Source of the DNA: Casuarina equisetifolia
Lineage: Eukaryota; Streptophyta; Magnoliopsida; Fagales; Casuarinaceae
DNA: 64,000 bases
Assembly: GCA_028551475.1 (NCBI GenBank)
Contig: CM052355.1
Location: 8,928,001-8,992,000, forward strand
Direction: 5' to 3'
Numbering within the stretch: position 1 is the stretch's first letter; each line of letters opens with the position of its first letter. Of this stretch, positions 45,043 through 59,000 are shown in pieces. Position numbers and translations under genes: made by a program. The notes below the pieces were generated by a model. That model had not been told where the DNA came from. It ran no database searches and saw only the letters and a program-made list of their open reading frames with translations.

Positions 45043-48000
45043 ATGGCTGAAACCAGTACCAGAAGCTGGAGCAACTACAATAGCAATGGATCACCTATAA
45101 CCAACATAAGCCAGGACCATCTCTTCACAATCCTGCTGCTCCTCCCCGTAGATTCAATTCTTGCCTTTGCCATGACATGCAAGAGATTCAGGACTCTTGC
45201 TTCCTCAGACGCTCTTTGGGAATCTATATGCAGTAGGGACTGGGGTCCAAAGGATGTTGATGCTCTCAAGTCTTCCAATCTTTATTTTCAGCAGCAGCAG
45301 CAGCAGCTGCCATGGATGCTGTTCTACAAGCAAGTCTCTCAGCTTGATTCTGTTACTTGCCATAGTCTAACTTACGGCGATGGTGAAATCGAACTCCCAC
45401 GCCCCAGAGCTTCCCATTCTCTGAACTTTGTGTCCAAGTGTCTGATCTTATTTGGCGGAGGCTGTGAAGGAGGTCAGTGTTTTTCATGATACCCATTTCT
45501 AATCTTTCAAGCATTTCTCCCAATGCTTCTAATAATCTCTAGTAAGTTATCGTTGATAGATTTGATTGTTTTTTGTTTGTATTTTCTGGTTGAAAGCATG
45601 ACAACATTCATAACTGCGTAAATATACTTACTTAGTACTGTATGTGACCCCTTCTGTTTTCAGTGTATGAGTTCTTTTCTTCCCAGTTTTTTGTATTCCT
45701 TTGGGGCTCTTCTTTATTTGTATTCCTCTCGATCTGATTCTTGACGCACTGCCTGACAGCCGTTTTTGGCATATATAAGCATTTTAGTACTGTAGCATGT
45801 TGGCTGATGTTTTATATTTTTCATTTTGATGTCAGAACATCTTTGACCAAAACACATATTTTACTTTTTGGCTATTGATGCTTATTAAGTTACAAAAGTC
45901 AGCAGAATTAATATTGTACAAATATAGAACTACTCTGCTAAGGGTTTCACATTTCAATTCATTATCAAAAAAAATCAGAAAATGTACTTTGAAAGGAAAA
46001 AAGATAACTAGAGTGAAAGAAAAGAAATTTCATTGATTCCTGTTCTCACTTTGACATTTCAGCAACGATCAAATTCAGTCTATGTTCTTATCAGCTTTGG
46101 TGCTCAATCCAAGCATTGAAATCTGTTGTCTATTAATTTTTTAATTGTTATTGACCATCCCTTCTTGATTGTAAAGTGGATACAACAAGCAGGTTGTTTG
46201 CCCTAGTTTAAAACTCCAAAGTCGAAGATTGCATTAGCTAAAGGTAGAATAGTTTTTTTGGTTAAAGGAGGAAGAAAGTGAGTCACTGCTTTGAACCTGA
46301 TGTCAACTGTATCTTTTTATTTTAATTCTTTGTTTCTTCATCTTTGGTGGGCTTTGAATAAGTGGCTCTCGCCCCTTCCATAGATAGCAAGGCATATCCA
46401 CCAACAAAATGTCTTTCGCCCTTAGCATAAAGTGTTAGAACCCTCAAGTGTCACCATTGAGCCAAAAACTTAAGTTATTGGTTAGATTGTGTACCATGTT
46501 CCTCGACTTAGAAGTGTCCACGAGCTTACTAGCCACCCACTCAAACCCACATCTCATGCAACATCCCACGCCAAAATAAAATAAAATAAATTCTCGCTAG
46601 AACAATGGGTCAAACTTGTGACCTACTTTTATAACAACCACCCACTAACACCCATGGGCCTACTGGCTACCCACTCAGCCCCATTCCTCACACAATATGC
46701 ACCAACATAAGTTATTAGGTCCACCTCTCTTTTAAATGTAAAATCTTGGACTTCTGCGTTAAATTCTAAGGTGCTACTGATCATTTTACCAGTTGTAAAG
46801 TCTATCATTTCATTCATAGTATAACATATGTCATCCGGGTGATCTTGCTTCTCACTGGAGCAGTGTGCTCCCAGCTCATCAGTCCAAATCACCACCTTGG
46901 TTTGAACTTAACCTGTGTCATTGGCTATCACTATGTCTAACAAAAACTACAATCTAACTCATTCTAGTTTTTCTTATGTTTCCGCAAATAAGCAAGTGTC
47001 AAACGTAAGCATCCTGTTCATAGTAATCTAATAAAGAATTTTATCTACTAAAACGTGGACCTTCCTTATCTTTCATGTTAGTGACCACATTCCAACATTG
47101 TGCTTCTAACAAAAAAAATAATGCCCTGCACAAGAAAATATCCAAGGAAAAGTAAATCGAGAAGTTTGTGACTTTGCTTTCTAATTTGAACCCTAAATTC
47201 ATGCCTGAAAGGTCAAAGTACAGTATCTTGATGATGCTTGATTCTAGGTGGATGCATTGAGAAATAAGGTAGTGAATTTTGCTTGTTCTTTCACTTGCTG
47301 TGTTTTATGATTTTATGAACTATTATGAAAGGATCAAGTCATCTAAAATTCATTTAGAGAACTATATTTTGTAGTATTCCACTATTGAATTAAGGTCATT
47401 ATGTAGCATTCAATGCAGCATCTCTTGGCTTGCAGTCATGAGCAATGGATAGCCTTATAATATAGTCTTGCACTCTCTTCAAGCGTAAAGTCTATGCATT
47501 CTTTAAAGTATTTCTTGAAATGAAATCCCAAACCTCTTTCATCAATGCTTTTATCGCACTTAAGTCTTAATTGTGTATCTGTTTGATATTTGGTATGAAA
47601 GATTATCCAATTTGGTCTATACGACTAGATGCCTTTGTTATTTGGGCCTTAACTTTCCAATTCTACATTGTATGTTCCTCTTCTCTTCATTTGTGATGCA
47701 AGATTAGTTATGTATCTTAACTTTGGGTAACAGATTGTTCTTGAATGCTTCTTGCCTAACTATATTACTTCTTCATTAGTTAGTCGTTTAAGCTGGTTTC
47801 TGTATTTGCAATATCAACACTCATCACTGTGCAAAAGTCAGTATGTAAAATTTCTTTGTAATCATGTTTGACCTGTGAGAAAAAAAAAAATCATCTTTGA
47901 CCTGTGTCATGAGTCCTGGCAAATATAGCTGTGTGTGTTCAGCCATCTCATTCTGGAACATTTGGTTCTTAAGTTTTGTAGTTGAGTTAATTGAATAGCC

Positions 48001-51000
48001 ACATCTATAAAAGTGGCTCCTAGGCTGAGCAAGCAGTCTGTTTTAAACTTCAGCTGAAATCATCAGTGCGTCATCATAGGATGAGTGCGTGATTGAAAGG
48101 ATGAATTCTCCCAATGAGAGTCCCAAACAGAGTGAATCCCAAACTGTCAAAAACCATGAAAGACATTAAAATTTGAAGGTCATAGTAACTGCATTTTTGC
48201 CCTGATCTTTTTCTGTTTTTCTGTTGATTGATCATTTAACTTGTGTTTCACTATGTCAGGCTTACTGCTTATTTCTTCCGTTAGGAAAGTGGTATAGATG
48301 TGTTTGTTTCTCCTTTCATTCAGTATCAGAATTCTTATCCTTATAAAACAGGACACTTATTAGAATAGATATTTGCACAAGCTTCAACACAAAATGATGG
48401 TAACCTGTTATTTTAATATGAATATGAGATATGGAAATTCTCATAATATCCTAACATCCTCCCTTAAACTCAAGAGTGGAAGCTTGATTTAGAAGAAGGT
48501 GGCTAGTAAGATTTTGTCAGATTAAACAAGCTTTTGGGTCCAAGCACACGTTTGATCAGATTGGTTAAGTAGGGCCTGAAAATTAGCAAATTTCCAAACT
48601 GAAGTGATTTAACTCCAAGTCAGGAGTGCTACATGTTTAGTTCAATTGAGTGGAGCCTTAAAGGCGAGCAAGTTGAAATGTCGCAAACTAGAATTGGAAC
48701 AACCTCTAGGTTTGAGCATATGACTGGGATTGATCCAAAGTAAAGCTTGATCAAACTCTGACCTTGCAAGTGGCAAGCTGTGCCATGAGAGTTGTTACTT
48801 TCTTATCCTCGTACTGATTCCTAATGAATCGAATCAGATAAGTAGTTTGCGTGATACAGCTAAGAGATAAAGGCATGGGTCTAGGCAGAGACATGTTTAA
48901 GTTCTATGGGCCAAGTTTGTGACGTAGATCACAGGGAGGTTCTACTAGTTGGATTTAACTGTGCAAGTTATATCTATACAGATCGGCTGAGTTGGGGTTG
49001 TGCTTGAACAATTGAGCTGGGTTTTGAGACTAAATTGGATCATGGGAAAGCCACGTGAAGTATGTAGGCCAAGCAAGCATGTGGGCTTGTGTTGGCTGGG
49101 GCATGTGGCTACACATGGAACATACAGGTGGCTACTGTGTGTGAAGATGATCTAAGGATACATGGGTCAATTTGTTGAGTGCCAACTGAAGTGCATCCTA
49201 CGCATAACACAAATAGGGGAAAAACCATGCCTGAATAAGCAAGTGAGAGTGAAGGTAAAGCATGTGAGTGCTTAGATCAAAAGTGGCGTGAGAGATGCAC
49301 TTGATCTCATGACAATAGATGGCTTATAAATTGCTGGTGATACTTGGTAGGGTGTTAGTTGATTGAGGAAAAGCTTGTATAACAAAATGTGAAATGTGTA
49401 GAAATTAGGCAGAACATATCATGCATGCAGGACTTCTCAAGGTGTATGCTTACATGGCTTGGTATATCAAATGCCAATGAAGCCTGAATTGAGTAATGGT
49501 TAGTGGAGAAGTGTTTAATGATTGATGATTGATCATTGATCATTGATCATTGATCATTGATCATGGAGCAAAGGGGGGAAAAATATGTTAGAAGCCTCAA
49601 GGAAGGAGCTCTGGTGCTAATAGAAGATATGGAGTAAGTAAAATTTAAAAAGCTGCAAAAGATCAAGTTTTTCTTTTTCTTTTTCCTTTTTTCTCGGAAG
49701 GGGGGAAGGGCCAGTGGGAAGATGGCATTGCGGAGGTCTTAAAGATCTACATCTATATTACAAACCACAACGCGATCTCATCTGCATTTTATTGACTTGA
49801 ATAAATAGTACAACATAAGGTTTATCTAATATTCCAATAAGATAAATGAGAAATTTATGGAAGCAATCTGACATTTGTATAACATATCATTGTAGCTGGT
49901 TGTTTGGTACAAACTATAGGCTGTAGAATACTCTCATAATATTTCAACATGATGCATGATTATCATTTCTTAAATCTTCTTTGTGCAATTTAGCATTTTG
50001 ACTTCCGAGAAATGGGAGTGTTGCTTAGGGATTTCATATTTGTGTTGCTTAATATTTGGGATGTATCTAGGATTTTCTTAGAAATCTGAGTGTTCCTTGT
50101 GCATTCAGCTTTAATGAAGACCTTCATTTTCGCTCACAAGCTTTTAGTTGCTATAGATCTTTAGAAAGCTTTTTTACTTGATATACAAAGTATGAACTGT
50201 TCAACCCTAATCTTTTCGACTTCTTTTTATATATTTTATTATATTGTACTGAGAAAGAGTAGCCTTCAATGAAAATTATCTTTCAAGATTCATTAGGAGT
50301 AAAAGGAAGTGCTCTTTCTGCAAAACTGCCTCAAGAGTTTTGCAAAAAAATTTGTGAAGCACTGAGTAAATCCAAATCCTTTTTTTTTTGTTTTTTGGCT
50401 TTAAGGAACGGCAACCTGCCAGCATTTATTGGAATGTAAGTGAACTTTTCAAGAGCTGATCAAATAAACATCTTCTTGATTGCTATGGACTCAAGATTTT
50501 TCTTCTGATTATTTACTGATGTTTCCTTTCAGGACGACACCTTGATGACACATGGGCGGCATATATTGGTAAAGAGTTTCAGAAGATGCTCAAGTGGCAA
50601 AAGATTAATTCAGGTATTCCAAGTGGGAGATTTGGGCATACATGCGTTGTAATTGGTGATTTCCTTGTTCTCTTTGGAGGAATCAGTGACAATGGGAGCC
50701 GTCATAATGATGCATGGGTGGGACAAGTGACACGCCATGAGAACTTGAGCATTTCATTATCATGGAGGCTGCTGGATGTGGGGCCTGATGTACCACCCCC
50801 ACGTGGGGCGCATGCTGCATGTTCTGTGGATGATAGGTTGATGGTTATCCATGGAGGCATAGGGCTGAATGGCCTCAGATTAGGCGACACATGGGTTCTA
50901 GAACTCGGAGAAAATTTTTGCTCTGGAGAATGGCGTAAAATTTTGACATCTCCATCACCGGCAGCTCGTTCAGGACACTCTTTGACTTGCATTGGTGGTA

Positions 51001-51503
51001 CCAGGATAGTTTTATTTGGAGGAAGAGGATCGGGTTATGAGGTGCTAAATGATGTTTGGATCTTAGATATTTCTGGGAGTACCCTGGAATGGGTTCAATT
51101 ACTTTATGAATTACCAGATGTACCCGAGGGAGTTTCCCTCCCACGAGTTGGTCACTCAGCTACACTGATCTTGGGAGGCCAATTGCTAATATATGGAGGG
51201 GAAGATTCATATAGACACAGGAAAGATGATTTTTGGATCCTAGACATTAGTGCAATCCATTCCAGTACTGTGCAGTCAACCACACTGAACTCTAGAAGAG
51301 CAATGGCGAAAATGTGGAGAAGATTGAAGGCAACCGGTTATAAACCGAACTCTCGGTCATTTCATCGTGCCTGTGCAGATCAGTCTGGACGTTACTTGTA
51401 TGTATTTGGTGGAATGGTAGATGGCTTACTGCAGCCTGCTGAATCAATGGGGCTGAGGTTTGATGGGGAGCTTTTTCTTGTAGAGCTTTCGCTTCAGCTG
51501 TAA
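45043..51503 (+). CDS. F-box/kelch-repeat protein (At1g51550-like), 466 aa
   Basis: Two exons, 45043-45472 and 50533-51503, joined in phase (GGA G|GA CGA) to 1401 nt. An F-box lies at about residues 22-67 (ISQDHLFTILLLLPVDSIL...LWESIC). A kelch propeller region starts near residue 128 and fills the rest, with repeated RxGH, LFGG and GG-x-DTW blocks (SGRFGHTCVVIGDFLVLFGG, MVIHGG, IVLFGGRG, LLIYGGEDSY, LYVFGGMVDG). F-box proteins give specificity to SCF ubiquitin ligases: the F-box binds the SKP1/ASK adaptor and the kelch propeller takes the substrate. The substrate of this member is unknown. A (CAG)6 run at 45289-45306 encodes six Gln (83-88). The one intron is 5.06 kb and contains repeat debris. 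Confidence 0.93.
45289..45306 (+). repeat. (CAG)6 coding for a Gln run
   Basis: Six pure CAG codons in exon 1 of the F-box gene, between the F-box and the kelch region. Such runs tend to vary in length between alleles. Confidence 0.95.
45473..50532 (+). other. 5.06-kb intron of the F-box/kelch gene with repeat debris
   Basis: The GT donor at 45473 and AG acceptor at 50531-50532 are clear. Inside, 46430-46900 looks like a dispersed repeat (paired CCACCCACT/CTACCCACTC phrases and an 88-codon minus frame with no known family). The stretch 48390-49950 is bounded by similar phrases, TCTCATAATATCCTAACAT (48441) and TCTCATAATATTTCAACAT (49934), which would suit an old insertion of about 1.5 kb, but no coding part was found. 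Confidence 0.5.
49526..49564. repeat. Seven-bp tandem repeat (ATTGATC)n
   Basis: About five ATTGATC units containing the palindrome TGATCA, in the F-box gene intron. Confidence 0.9.
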
Positions 51504-53024
51504 AAGAAATAGAAGTGAAGGCCACAAGTCTGCGAGGTATGTCTTCTCAGATGTCTGATTATGGCTGTTCTTGTTTATAGTTGCTGTCGTGTTAATTAGC
51601 TCCTGTCCCTATCTTTTATAGAATAAATGCTCCTTCGTCTGCGTGGAAGCATTGCTGTAGATAGCTAAGGATATGTGGTAAGACACTGAGCATCGAAGAA
51701 CCAATTTCATGTATTCCGTTCAACCGATGCAAAACCTCGTTTTCTCCTAATGTACATCTTTTAGTTTGGCTAAAGCACACGCTTTTCACTTTATTAGCAG
51801 AAGAAGAGAATAGAAACAAGTTTGATAAAAACAAGGAAAAAGTAACAAAAGTGAAATCGTGGTGATTTAAGTCGTGCAATATGAGCACATGAACGAAATC
51901 ACCATAGCCCCAGATGTACCCCGATAAACATGGCTTAGTTGCTCTTCGGATTATGATCTCGTAAAACCAAAAGCTTTTCCAGTTAGCCCCAACATCGTAT
52001 TGTGGAGATTGATAAGTTTCTTTTACTGAATGCAAAGCTCCACTTTGTGCACAAGAATCTGGGAATTATAAAACATAGTTTCTGACCTTATTTTGGTAGA
52101 TTTTGACTACAGAAATTCGTCAGCAGAGAGTCATCAGCGCTGAAGACGCATTAGGCATCATGTCTCAGAACTTTGTTATGAGCATCGACTATTCTATGTA
52201 GTCCATAAAAAACATAAAGTTGGCTTCGAAGCGCATCATTAGGTTGGTCGGGCATTGCAACTACTGCATGAAGGCCTGAAAACTGTCGAGTAAAATTGAC
52301 TACAGGTCTTGTTCTCCAACCAGAAAAGAAAATAATGTTGTTGAAGAGAGAAGCTTTAAGTGGTCTTCCAACATGTTTTATTCTTCTTCCAGCTGAGTGA
52401 TCTCTTGGATCAGAACAGGTTTTTTCGTTAGCAAATGATGAACAGAGAAAATACAAAAGAGAAGAGGACCCCATCGATCAAGTACAGTTAGGCACTAATC
52501 ATAAGTATGGGCAGGCATGGATTTTCTGTTCATTTGATTTGAACCACGTGTATAGCATTTTGAATTTCAGTTTCACTGATTGGTCAGTGGACCAACGACA
52601 AATAGTCATCTTAGGCTGGAAATACGTGGATGATGGTGTTTTAAATTGATAAATACACCAAACTACTGCACATTAAGAAATAAGATAAGAATAAAAGGCA
52701 ACGAGGGATGTAGTAAAACCACCGTTCCTTCTGTATGGATGTGAGAAATCCACATGGGAACGTTGAAAGAGACCATCGATTTCCAAGCATAACAGTAAGA
52801 GCACTTTATTGACTCTCCTTAATTCTCTTAATTAATTGGTTTTGACAAAACAGGGGAGGTTTTAAAAACAAAAAAACAAAAAGGCCCAACACTTAGGAAA
52901 GCACTGCACGTTAGCTGGAAAGAATCTCGATGGCTAAGCCGACAAAAGAATTTAAGAAAAAGTAGATAAAACATTTTGACTGGTCTAACAAGATGGCAAA
53001 TGGTTAGTCTAGCAGAAAAGTCAT
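51504..53024. other. Convergent intergenic region between the two kelch genes
   Basis: It holds the 3' UTRs of the F-box/kelch gene (plus) and the kelch gene (minus). Frames at 51616-52035 and 52151-52474 (minus) are open but match no family I know. No element ends were seen. Confidence 0.5.
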
Positions 53025-56000
53025 TCACAATATTAATTTCAATTTGGTTCTCCACATGTCCCCAATGACCTTTTTGGGTGCTGGATCATGTGGTCCTTTG
53101 TCTCTCTGTCCAGATGTGAAGTACAAACACCCATCCCAGAATCCAACTAGTGTAGTTTTCACGCGGTAAGGAAGTTTCCCAAGAACTGCCCACTTCTGCA
53201 AACATCAATAATGCCCAAGTTTAAGAGTTATAGTCAGGTAAAATAACAAAGCGAAAACCACATTGTGTAGCTAAAAGGGAAAGAATCGTTAATGTTTTCC
53301 AGTATGCAAATAATATGAGATTAAAATCCAAGGCCACGCTTAGCAGCATATAAGTTTATGCAAGTACTCCGCAGATGTGGCATTTTGGCGCATAAAGGCC
53401 TAGTGATTGACAATTCAATTCAGAATAAATAAACATTCCCGTGTCTGTGAGTGGCATTACGTCTACAAGAACGTTTCTTGTACCCAAAAAGAAAGCTTTC
53501 ATTCTCATGAACAAACTGTGAGACAGGCAAAGCATACCTAAAGGCACCTTATGGCACAATTTATATAATTAAAAAAAAGGATTAAAGAAGAAAGTGTTGG
53601 TGAAAAAACGAATGCAGAGTGATTAACAATTCCCAAAAGACTAAGGCGTATCTATTATTTTGGAACTCAACACCACAAACTGGCAGACATTTCGTCTGTT
53701 ACTACAGAAATGGCCGGTGAGACGTTTTGCAGAGGGTGTCATTGCAAACTTTTCAGAAAACAAATATAATGTTAATATCCAAGGATAAGATCATTCAGAC
53801 TATCAGGACTCTATGGACATTCCAACTTCGAATTCACCAAGCAATATACACTATGTCTTACAGAATTTTTTCGAAAGTTAACAATTATTTTTGGTCTCCC
53901 GTAAAAGGACCCTCTCATTCAAAGCCATAATCACTGAAAGCAAATCCAAACAGAGGAAATTCTAGATTTCTATATCAGATATTGATCAGAACAGCTCAAA
54001 GGACACAATCTCATAACGAGAATTATACACACATATTGCGAAACATTTTATCTTAAGGTATTATCCAACTACCCTCCTAGAGTATATACCCAGTCTGCAA
54101 GGGAAGGAAATCACTCCCAAGCGCCTGAGGTCCCCTCAGAGACGAAAAGAGGCAAATGAATCTAAATTTAGCTCCATTTTCACCAGTCATTCAGGGTTAC
54201 AAGCCAAAAAACCACCATCAGTTGACATCTTTTTTCCCAGAAGCCCTCAATGTTTTGAAGATAATAAGGGTTTTGTGATCTGACCATCCAAACGCTAATA
54301 TCTGCCAGTTACCTCAGATACATAACTTAGCAGACTTTAGCCACAGAAAATGGAAAGTTTACCAATAAACCATCACTAACTTGACCGTGTTATGTCACTC
54401 CAAAGAAATGCAAACAGGGCCCCCAAGATCTAAGGATATTTACAGACACAAATATTTAAGAAAATTTAAAGCTATGAGGCAATCTCAGTTTCTTCCACAT
54501 GTTCTGCATGCTCTTCAGTACGTGTATACTTGAAAGCAATTATATGAAAAGAACAACAAACACAAGATAAACAAAGGTGCAAAAGTGAATACCAGTTTGT
54601 CCAAGCTAAACTGGAATACTTCTCCATTTAGGACCATTTTCTTGGTCACAGGGTGTTTGTCTGTTGTGCCTCCAACAATAACAACAGAATTGTTAACAAC
54701 AATCCAGGCAAATTCAATATGGGAATCTGGCTTTGGCATTGGAGGTAACTCTTTCCATTTCATCTCATCATCCAGCATGTAAACATTACTGTATACCACC
54801 TGAACAATCGAGAGTATGAAGTTGAAAAGAAGAGGAATTTACCAGATAAAGGAAGGAAAAGAATTGGGAAGGCAAACATATCATCAACCCAGACAGAATA
54901 TGACAATTTTGTCTTAAGAAACTTCCAAAAAATCCCACAATCCATTTTAAAGCAATAGAGGATAATGAAGGTGGCAAAGGAAGAAAATTATGTAAACAAA
55001 CTTTGAAGTAGAAACCATCGCATGAATGGTTCAATAACCATGGCACAGATGATTCAAAAGGAGCCCAAGATAATTTAAGAGTGATATTTAGAATCCACTT
55101 AAACTTATGCCTAAGGATAAAAAGAAAAAAGTTAACGTGTCCTTGCATTTTTGGACGTCAGCAAGATGGTTCCAGAACTTAGATGTCAGGACAATGTCAA
55201 CACTAAGATGAACACGCTAAAGTCCACGTACACATTATTAAAGCAAACTCAAATTCCAGCACTAGTGAGTCTCAATCCTAATCTTAAGATCTAAAGCTTC
55301 CCTTTGGACAAGAACGACTTTTGCCAGTGAAATGTTTCCACAAGAGTAATTAAAAAATTAATAATAAAGGAGCTTTTTTTCTTTTTTTTTTTGTGTGTGT
55401 GTGTGTGGGTGGGTGGGGGGGGGGGGGTGGGGGGGTTGCGCGCTAAAGAAGTTTCAATGCAAAGAAAAGTGGAGAGAATTCAAAACCAAACTTTATTGGC
55501 CTAAAATAAACTATCCATAGACAGACTTTACATGAGTGTACGTTAAAAGAAGACAGAGAAAGAAAGAAAACAACATTCTCTGTCAACCTGTTGGACTGCC
55601 CGAGGGCCATTTAATTATGACTCATATGGCAATCAAAACAAGCATATACCACATCAACATTTCATCTCCTTTCTATTTCACGTCAAAGATAAAATAGTGG
55701 AGGACAAATCCAAGTAGCAACCAGTGTTATGAGAGATGGGTAAAATATGACAAGTACAAACACATATGTCAAATTTTAGAAATAAACCTTCCAATTTTTC
55801 CTGGAGCTGAGAATTGTTCAACCCAAAAACATGCGTTCGAGACTCAGAAAACATTGATCATTAATACATCACATTCCAACAATCATAACAGAAACCAAGA
55901 AAATTATCTTGCCAACAACCAGTCTTATTGGAAGTCTCTTATCATTTGCAAAATAGGAAAACAAAAACAAAAAGAGAAACCTGTATTTATAAATGTCAAA

Positions 56001-59000
56001 ACAACAACTGATAACTACAACTATAAACAAAAAAATATTAAAAAGAGTTGAAGTCATACTAGTTACCTCATTCCTACGAGAGCACTTGAAAATTGGCGAC
56101 CCAGGTTTTGCCATAAAATCACCTTCTTGACCACCAATAACATAAAGCCGATCTTCAACCACAATACAAGCCCTGCAACAAATATAAGCAAAACAAGTTA
56201 GCTGAACCTTAATGCTCTTGATGGTATATACCAATTTATCCCTTGAGAAAGAAGTCTTAAGAGAAGTTCAAAAATCATAAAGAACAAAATTTTATGCCAT
56301 TATCTGAAGTTTTCTGCATATTACAAAGGTCATTAGCCCCATAAGGGTTTAAGTTTTACTCATGTGACAAATTAAGTTCAAATTTTTAGCTTTGACAATA
56401 AAAATTTCCTGAATTTTCACCTTAGAGAAAAATAAGACTAGCCATATAATTTCTTTGGGCTCTTATGGAACACTTATAACATATCACTCCACTAGTGTCA
56501 GATCAAGTAAGACATAATAAGTAACATGAGAACACATCACTTGCCTCCACAACAGGAAGGCAATGTATCCTCGCTACCACAACACATGACAACAAAAATT
56601 CTCAATTACATTGAAAGCAGTGGTGTCTAGCCTTCTCCGTCAGTTAGACATCTACCCTAAGTTGGATCAATAGATCGCTGGTTTAGTCGGGAACTGCCCA
56701 TCCCTACACTAGCCTTCTCCTTCCTCTTCTTGGGTAGAAGGTGGCAGTGGGATGGATCTCTACTCTTTTACTCTTTCTTAATCCTTCGTTAAAGTGATGA
56801 TGACATAGCAGCTAAGTTGTGCACATATCACACTGACAAAGACATTATTTTGCCAACATGTCACATTTGATGAGCCTTACAAAACATATTGAAAATGGAC
56901 AAGACTTCGATCAAAAGACCAATAAAAAGTTAAGATGGTTGCCCTCATTTCTCACAAGACAAAAATTCAACTTTTAATTGTCCAAGTGATGAACACTAGC
57001 TCTTAATTGCCATTTGGATAAAAGTCAGGTTGTTAAAGGATAGTGCCTCTATTGGAAAAAATAAATAAAATAAAATAAAATAAAGCACTCCCTTAAAATC
57101 TTGTGCAGAAAAATCCAGTGTTAACAATTAAGAAGTTGAAGAGATCAAAACTGAACCAGTGAATTTATTGCGTAGCTACAAACATAACAGACCTTTAAGT
57201 TCCGATGAAGTAAAAGGAAGTAGCTATTCTAGAACTCTAGTCTAGCATGAAGAACAAAACTCAACACGATCATATGAAGGTTATGGGCATAAATGCAAAT
57301 AATGAGCAAAAGGAACTGTCTTATTAAGCAATAAAAAATGTCAACAAAATTGATAATAAGGACACCTGAATGAGTAAACCAATATTTTGTTCCACAAATT
57401 AAAATTCCTGTTTCTCTGACTACTCAAAGCCAAGATTCCACGACTAGCATTACAACAAGATAGAAGGGAGGAAGACTAAATGTAAACAAGACTTGTTATA
57501 GTCAAAGAAAGGAGTAACAGGAACCTATCTTAAAAAGTTGTACAACATCAATAAATGGATACCACTACTCTGAACTCTGAAAAGTAAAACATGTTGTCGC
57601 ATAAATCATACCAACAACCTTAAATATAATGTCATTGTTGGAACCTTACACATTGTGCAAACAAAAATGTGTCGGAAAGATAAAAGAATCACTGATTGAA
57701 TATTTCCTCAGAGAGGGAAAAAAAAAAGTTTCAGTATCATTGACACAATGCAGATCCTACGAGGGTCCAAGGGTATGTGTTCAAGAAAATCCAAGAGCTG
57801 AATCAATATGCCCATCAGCTTAGTTCTCCAGAAACTACTAGCAATGACAATGATTTTCATCGTAACCACTATGCATGAAGCCCTTCAGTTGAAAATTATA
57901 TTCTTAGAATTTTCATCATAGAAAACAATCCAAGAACTAATACAGCTTAATTCCCTCGAATTTGTCTTCCTCTTCCAAATGAAAATTAATGTTTCACAAT
58001 ATTGTACAACTCATAAATGACCTTAAAATATCGCTTTTGCAGAAAAAAAAAATAGATGCCTACAATCCTAAATGCAGTGACATCAACAATTATCATATTT
58101 CGTACATATAGCATCAAACAGCGAACCTATGAGGTCCTCCACGGGGAATGGGTATTTCAGTCCTCCACTCTTTTTCTAATGCATTCCCATCCTCTACAGC
58201 AAGACTCCAATGCTCTAATCCAGGTGTGTGTCGATTCTCCTTGCTGCCCCCCATCACATGAAGTCTCCCTCTCCAAAGTTGAGTTGCCGGTGCATACCTG
58301 GTAATTATCATGTAGAACCTTTCACTCAAAATTGTAGATCATCGAAGAAATTTACAAGGCAGGAATTAGATTACTTCATTTACTAGAAGCCACCAACAAG
58401 ATTCCAACCAGCAGACAGAACAAGCAACATGTTAATAGAAACTACCTCTTGTTTGAATCCCTGTTAACTCCTTTAAGGTTGTGTATCACTTGTGAAACTA
58501 ACGTATGAAAATTATGAGTAAATGGAACAACAAATCAAAGTTTAACTGTCAATATGTCCTAGTAATTTACTAAAAGTGCAATAGTTAGCAGAGATACTGG
58601 CCTAGAAAAGAAGGCACATATAATAGATGCAGTCATCATTACCTAAAGCGCATCAGACACTATATCTTGCAAATTGTGGGATCAATATAGTTTGACGACA
58701 GATAAATCCAAATAAAATTGAAATATCACAAGTTGTCCTAAAATTGACTGGTGTTTCATAAATACCAGTTAGTGTCAGCTAAAACACATCCCGTATTCAA
58801 TAATAGAGTAATTGAAGCAAAATGGCTTGCATTCAGCAGTTGGATTCCTATTCTTTTTTCTCATAATTAATTTCAAAGACATCAACATGTCTGTCAATTG
58901 GTAGAATGGCTGGATGACCATTATTTATGGTAACTTACAAAAACAATATGTTTTCTAATAATTTTCACAATGAATGCAGGAAAATCCAGAGTTTTGTATA

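Noticed and set aside
46629-46895. 88-codon minus frame in the F-box intron
   Set aside because: No family recognised. It lies inside repeat-like intron sequence.
51616-52474. Two minus-strand open frames (139 and 107 codons) between the kelch genes
   Set aside because: No motif, no splice sites joining them, and position in the convergent 3' region. A small unknown gene cannot be excluded.
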